Source: Streptomyces cinnamoneus (GTDB lineage Bacteria > Actinomycetota > Actinomycetes > Streptomycetales > Streptomycetaceae). From it: DNA of 64,000 nucleotides. Where the stretch lies: NCBI RefSeq assembly GCF_014650495.1, contig NZ_BMVB01000001.1, forward strand, positions 228,003-292,002. The letters are read 5' to 3'. The number at the start of each line of letters is the position of its first letter. Position 1 is the first letter of the stretch. Under the pieces are notes generated by a model that saw nothing but the letters and a program-made list of their open reading frames with translations, was not told the DNA's origin and did not search any database. A program made the position numbers and the translations under genes. Positions 61,195-64,000 of the stretch are shown one piece after another.

Positions 61195-62199
61195 TCAGGA
61201 GGACTTGAGCGGGCGGAGCGTGCTCATGATCTTCTTGATGGTGTCGTCCGGGACCTCGCTGTCGATGCCCGTGGCGGCGTAGAGCACCCACGTCGCCAGG
61301 TCGCCGTTGACGTCCTTGTACGTGACCGTGAAGACCTTGCCGTCCGTCATGCACTTCTCGGTCTTGTTCACACCGGTGACCGTCGCCGAGGCCGTGTAGC
61401 CGGTGATGCCGTGGTCGCTCTTGAAGGGCTGGGCCTTGTTCTCCTTGTACTTGCCGGTGTTCTTCGTGTCGAACGCCGCGTAGGCCCAGTTGACCGCCTC
61501 GATCTCGGCGGCGCTCGCCTCGCTCTTGGCTCCCTGGGCGCCCTTGGTCCCGGCCGCGCCCCGCTTGTCGTCCTTGGCGCACTCGCCCTTCTTGTACGTG
61601 GCGATGGAGGTCATCGAGACGAGGCCCTTGCCCTTGTCGTCCACGAAGCCGTGGGACATGTTGGGCGGCTCGACCTCCCAGTCCGGGGGCACGTCGAAGG
61701 CGTTGTGCCGCTTGGAGCTGGAGACCGTCTTCCAGCCCTCGATCACCGGCTTGACCTCGCCGCCGGCGCGCGGGTTGTCCTCGGGGGCCTCGGCGGACGG
61801 CGACACCGGTGCCGAGGCGGACGGCTTGGCGTCCTTCGCCGCTGGCTCCTGCCCCCCGCCGTCGTCGTCCTTGAGCACCACCACGCCCGTGACCACCGCG
61901 GCGGCGACCACCGCCACCGCCGCGGTGACGGCGATCACCGCGGTGCGCTTGTTGCGGCCGCCGCCGGGCGGCTGCGGGCCGGCGGGTGCGGCCTGGGCGG
62001 GCCACTGCGGGGCGCCGGGCGGCGGCGTCGGCTGCCCGGGCTGCGGGCCGGCGGGCTGCGCGTAGGGGTTGGGCTGCTGGTAGCCCGGCTGCTGCTGGTA
62101 CGGGTTGGGTTGCTGCGGGTACCCCGGCTGCCCGTACGGGTTGTGCTGCGGGTCCTGCGGTTTCTGCTCGCCCCCGGGAGGCTGCTGTCCTGGCCACAT
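61195..62199 (-). CDS. Pro/Gln-rich single-pass membrane protein, unknown
   Basis: A 334-aa protein with an N-terminal cytoplasmic tail (residues 1-82) rich in Pro, Gln, Gly and Tyr, with repeated NPYxQP-like units. One membrane segment follows (TAVIAVTAAVAVVAAAVVTG, about 85-105), then an Asp-rich neck and an external domain (about 145-334) with DVPPDWEVEPPNMSHG and FTVTYKDVNGDLATWVLYA. Two Cys residues, in KKGECAKDD and TEKCMTDGK, could form a disulfide. The layout is a common Streptomyces surface-protein type of unknown function. Confidence 0.8.
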   Translation of the reverse strand: MWPGQQPPGGEQKPQDPQHNPYGQPGYPQQPNPYQQQPGYQQPNPYAQPAGPQPGQPTPPPGAPQWPAQAAPAGPQPPGGGRNKRTAVIAVTAAVAVVAAAVVTGVVVLKDDDGGGQEPAAKDAKPSASAPVSPSAEAPEDNPRAGGEVKPVIEGWKTVSSSKRHNAFDVPPDWEVEPPNMSHGFVDDKGKGLVSMTSIATYKKGECAKDDKRGAAGTKGAQGAKSEASAAEIEAVNWAYAAFDTKNTGKYKENKAQPFKSDHGITGYTASATVTGVNKTEKCMTDGKVFTVTYKDVNGDLATWVLYAATGIDSEVPDDTIKKIMSTLRPLKSS

Positions 62200-62281
62200 G
62201 GCCGATAACCATAGAGGGCGACGGTGACACGTGTGGCCCGTGGGCCTTCACGGTTGTGCTACCGGCTGGTAACTTTCGGGC

Positions 62282-62734
62282 ATGTCACAGACCCAGCCCT
62301 CGATCGGCGAGGCCATGGCCGCGACCGTGCCCATGGCCCGTACCCTCAACCTCGTCTTCGAGGAGACCACCGCTGAGCGCGCCGTGGTCCGCCTGCCCGA
62401 CCAGCCCGACTACCACAACCACGTCGGGGGCCCGCACGCCGGCGCCATGTTCACCCTGGCCGAGTCCGCGAGCGGCGCCATCGTCCTCGCCGCCTTCGGC
62501 GACCAGCTCTCGCGCGCCGTGCCGCTGGCCGTCCGCGCCGAGATCGGCTACAAGAAGCTCGCCATGGGCCCCGTCACCGCGACCGCCGAGCTCGGCCGCC
62601 CGGCCGCCGACGTCGTCGCCGAGCTGGACGCGGGGGAGCGCCCCGAGTTCCCGGTGCGCGTCTCGATCACGCGCGAGGACGGCGCGGAGACCGGCGAGAT
62701 GACCGTCGTGTGGACCCTGCGTCCGAACAAGTAG
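62282..62734 (+). CDS. Hotdog-fold thioesterase (PaaI/DUF4442 type)
   Basis: A 150-aa single hotdog domain. The helix segment NHVGGPHAGAMFTLAESASG near residue 46 carries the motif with the catalytic acid of the family; the strand GYKKLAMGPVTATAEL and the C-terminal strand complete it. The likely reaction is hydrolysis of an acyl-CoA or similar thioester. Divergent from the Pro/Gln-rich membrane protein gene. Confidence 0.88.
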   Translation: MSQTQPSIGEAMAATVPMARTLNLVFEETTAERAVVRLPDQPDYHNHVGGPHAGAMFTLAESASGAIVLAAFGDQLSRAVPLAVRAEIGYKKLAMGPVTATAELGRPAADVVAELDAGERPEFPVRVSITREDGAETGEMTVVWTLRPNK

Positions 62735-62737
62735 TCG

Positions 62738-62763
62738 CGCCGGGTCAACCGGCGAGCCCTTTT
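62738..62763 (+). terminator. Intrinsic terminator after the hotdog thioesterase gene
   Basis: CGCCGG and CCGGCG pair around GTCAA (62738-62754), followed by AGCCC and TTTT (62760-62763). It starts 4 bp after the stop codon. Confidence 0.6.
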
Positions 62764-62851
62764 ACGAGTCCTTTCCTCCAGTAGGCTTCCCCGGCGTGCG
62801 CCGCGCGGCGCACGCCGGGACAGCAGGTCGTCAACCGGGGAGGAACCGGCG

Positions 62852-63520
62852 TTGCACATCCAGGAGTGGCTCGAAACAGTACCGGCGATCGCCGTCTACC
62901 TCCTGGTGGGCGGGGTCATCGGACTGGAGAGCCTGGGCATCCCGCTTCCCGGTGAGATCGTCCTCGTCAGCGCCACGCTGCTGGCCGCGACCCAGGACCA
63001 CATCAACCCCTACGTCCTGGGCGCGTGCGCCGTCGCGGGTGCGATCATCGGCGACTCGATCGGCTATCTGATCGGCCGCAAGGGCGGCAAGCCGCTGCTC
63101 GCCTGGCTGGGCCGCAAGTTCCCCAAGCACTTCGGCCCCCACCACGTCGCCACCGCCGAGCGTTCCTTCCAGAAGTGGGGCATGTGGGCCGTCTTCGTCG
63201 GCCGCTTCATCGCCCTGCTCCGCATCTTCGCCGGCCCGCTGGCGGGCGTGCTGAAGATGCCGTACTGGAAGTTCCTCATCGCCAACGTGCTCGGCGGCAT
63301 CGTCTGGGCGGGCGGCACGGTCGCCGTCATCTACTCCGTCGGCAAGGTCGCCGAGGAGTGGCTGAAGAAGTTCTCCTGGCTCGGCCTGCTCGCGGCCGTG
63401 CTCTTCGGCCTGGGCTCCTTCGTCGTCATGCGGATCAAGGCCAAGAAGGCCGCGGCCGGGCAGACCGCCGAGCAGCAGGCGGCCGAGGCCGAGCCCGCGC
63501 CCGTCGCGGCCGCGGAGTGA
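62852..63520 (+). CDS. DedA-family membrane protein
   Basis: A 222-aa VTT-domain membrane protein. TTG 62852 follows GGGGAGG. The conserved opening is GGVIGLESLGIPLPGEIVLV near residues 20-40, GDSIGYLIGRKGGKPLL near 70-86 and the basic FVGRFIALLRIFAGPLAG near 115-132, with four to five membrane segments and an Ala/Glu-rich tail. DedA proteins are linked to lipid carrier or phospholipid transport and to membrane stress tolerance. Its stop overlaps the GTG of the next gene. Confidence 0.93.
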   Translation: MHIQEWLETVPAIAVYLLVGGVIGLESLGIPLPGEIVLVSATLLAATQDHINPYVLGACAVAGAIIGDSIGYLIGRKGGKPLLAWLGRKFPKHFGPHHVATAERSFQKWGMWAVFVGRFIALLRIFAGPLAGVLKMPYWKFLIANVLGGIVWAGGTVAVIYSVGKVAEEWLKKFSWLGLLAAVLFGLGSFVVMRIKAKKAAAGQTAEQQAAEAEPAPVAAAE

Positions 63521-64000
63521 CGGCCGTGACGGAACGGGCACTGATCCGCGGTGTGGGCGGGAAGCAGCCGGAGGTCGACCCGGCCGCGTTCGCCGCGCCG
63601 ACGTCGGTCGTGATCGGCGAGGTGACCCTCGGCGCGGAGGCGAGCGTTTGGTACCACGCCGTGCTGCGCGCCGACTGCGGGCCGATCACCCTCGGCGCCG
63701 GCAGCAACATCCAGGACAACTGCACCGTGCACGTCGATCCGGGATTCCCCGTCCGCGTCGGCGAGCGGGTGACCGTCGGGCACAACGCGGTGCTGCACGG
63801 CTGCACCGTCGAGGACGACGTGCTGATCGGCATGGGCGCGACCGTCCTCAACGGCGCCACGATCGGCGCGGGGTCCCTGGTCGCCGCCCAGGCGCTCGTG
63901 CCGCAGGGCATGCAGGTGCCGCCCGGCTCCCTGGTGGCCGGGGTGCCGGCCAAGGTCCGGCGGGAGCTGACCGAGGAGGAGCGCGAGCACATCCGGGTCA
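63517..64000 (+). CDS. Gamma-carbonic anhydrase-family protein (partial at window edge)
   Basis: The gene runs off the window after 161 codons. GTG 63517 overlaps the DedA stop in a GTGA arrangement; GTG 63526 is an alternative. The translation is a left-handed beta-helix of hexapeptide repeats: VVIGEVTLGAEASVWYHAVL near residue 32, GSNIQDNCTVHVDPGFP near 62, VGHNAVLHGCTVEDDVLIG near 88 and MGATVLNGATIGAGS near 107. The three His residues of TVHVD and GHNAVLHGC fit the zinc ligands of the family. Such proteins are often annotated as carbonic anhydrase or acetyltransferase-like. Confidence 0.9.
   Translation, partial: MTAVTERALIRGVGGKQPEVDPAAFAAPTSVVIGEVTLGAEASVWYHAVLRADCGPITLGAGSNIQDNCTVHVDPGFPVRVGERVTVGHNAVLHGCTVEDDVLIGMGATVLNGATIGAGSLVAAQALVPQGMQVPPGSLVAGVPAKVRRELTEEEREHIRV

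Noticed and set aside
1..64000. tRNA, rRNA, insertion sequence or prophage
   Set aside because: No cloverleaf-like sequence, ribosomal RNA segment, transposase or phage structural gene was found by reading. A computational scan would be needed to exclude a tRNA fully.

Overview
The window is chromosomal DNA from a high-GC actinomycete, almost certainly a Streptomyces. The evidence is a GC content that looks above 70%, third codon positions that are nearly all G or C, frequent GTG and TTG starts, many 4-bp stop/start overlaps, a fused LysX, tandem EshA-type (Family 2B encapsulin) genes, a third-type EF-Tu paralogue and a single conspicuous TTA codon. Coding density is very high and no gap between genes exceeds 300 bp. 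I saw no rRNA, tRNA, insertion sequence, prophage or CRISPR array.

Layout. 0-5.2 kb: a five-gene ABC importer operon of the dipeptide/nickel type. 5.1-8.5 kb: lysX, convergent with and overlapping that operon. 8.8-12.2 kb: a small membrane protein and two tandem encapsulin-shell genes, separated by a leader with a 12-bp tandem repeat. 12.3-15.6 kb: a divergent pair of secreted phosphodiester-cleaving enzymes plus two small unknowns. 15.6-19.9 kb: an SNF2 helicase coupled to a SWIM-finger protein. 20-21.4 kb: a fatty acid desaturase and a small membrane protein. 21.4-24.6 kb: a coupled operon of a secreted phosphoesterase, an MFS transporter and a membrane-anchored beta-propeller. 24.7-26.8 kb: a small unknown, an orphan Roadblock/LC7 protein and a DNA-binding-like unknown. 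26.8-30.2 kb: a Ski2-like RNA helicase and a YdjM-type membrane hydrolase. 30.2-38 kb: a heterodimeric ABC exporter with a TTA codon, a secreted PNGase A-like protein, and a MarR regulator divergent from a second ABC exporter.

38-46 kb: an SGNH hydrolase, a CaiB-type CoA transferase divergent from an amidase, a lutABC-type lactate-oxidation operon and an orphan type II thioesterase. 46-53 kb: YjbQ, an Lrp/AsnC regulator divergent from an FUSC transporter, a lactonase, a CbiX-like protein, a BadF/NagK-type kinase and ung. 53-58.9 kb: an OYE-family reductase divergent from an ArsR regulator across a repeat-rich control region, an adrenodoxin-reductase-type FAD enzyme, TetR, uppP and a TVP38 protein. 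59-64 kb: the EF-Tu paralogue overlapping a spermidine-synthase-like gene, an unknown membrane protein, a hotdog thioesterase, DedA and the start of a gamma-carbonic anhydrase.

Most of the window is ordinary Streptomyces housekeeping and accessory content. The most unusual part is the two-shell encapsulin locus: no recognisable cargo enzyme lies beside it, and its intershell leader carries seven perfect 12-bp repeats. Those repeats could encode a His-rich peptide whose stop codon overlaps the start of the second shell gene. Other points of interest are the degenerate GTPase motifs of the EF-Tu paralogue, several well-formed operator arrays next to the regulators they probably serve, and a strong U-tract terminator facing a strand with no annotated gene. 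All calls rest on reading the sequence by eye. No database search, structure prediction or expression data was available.
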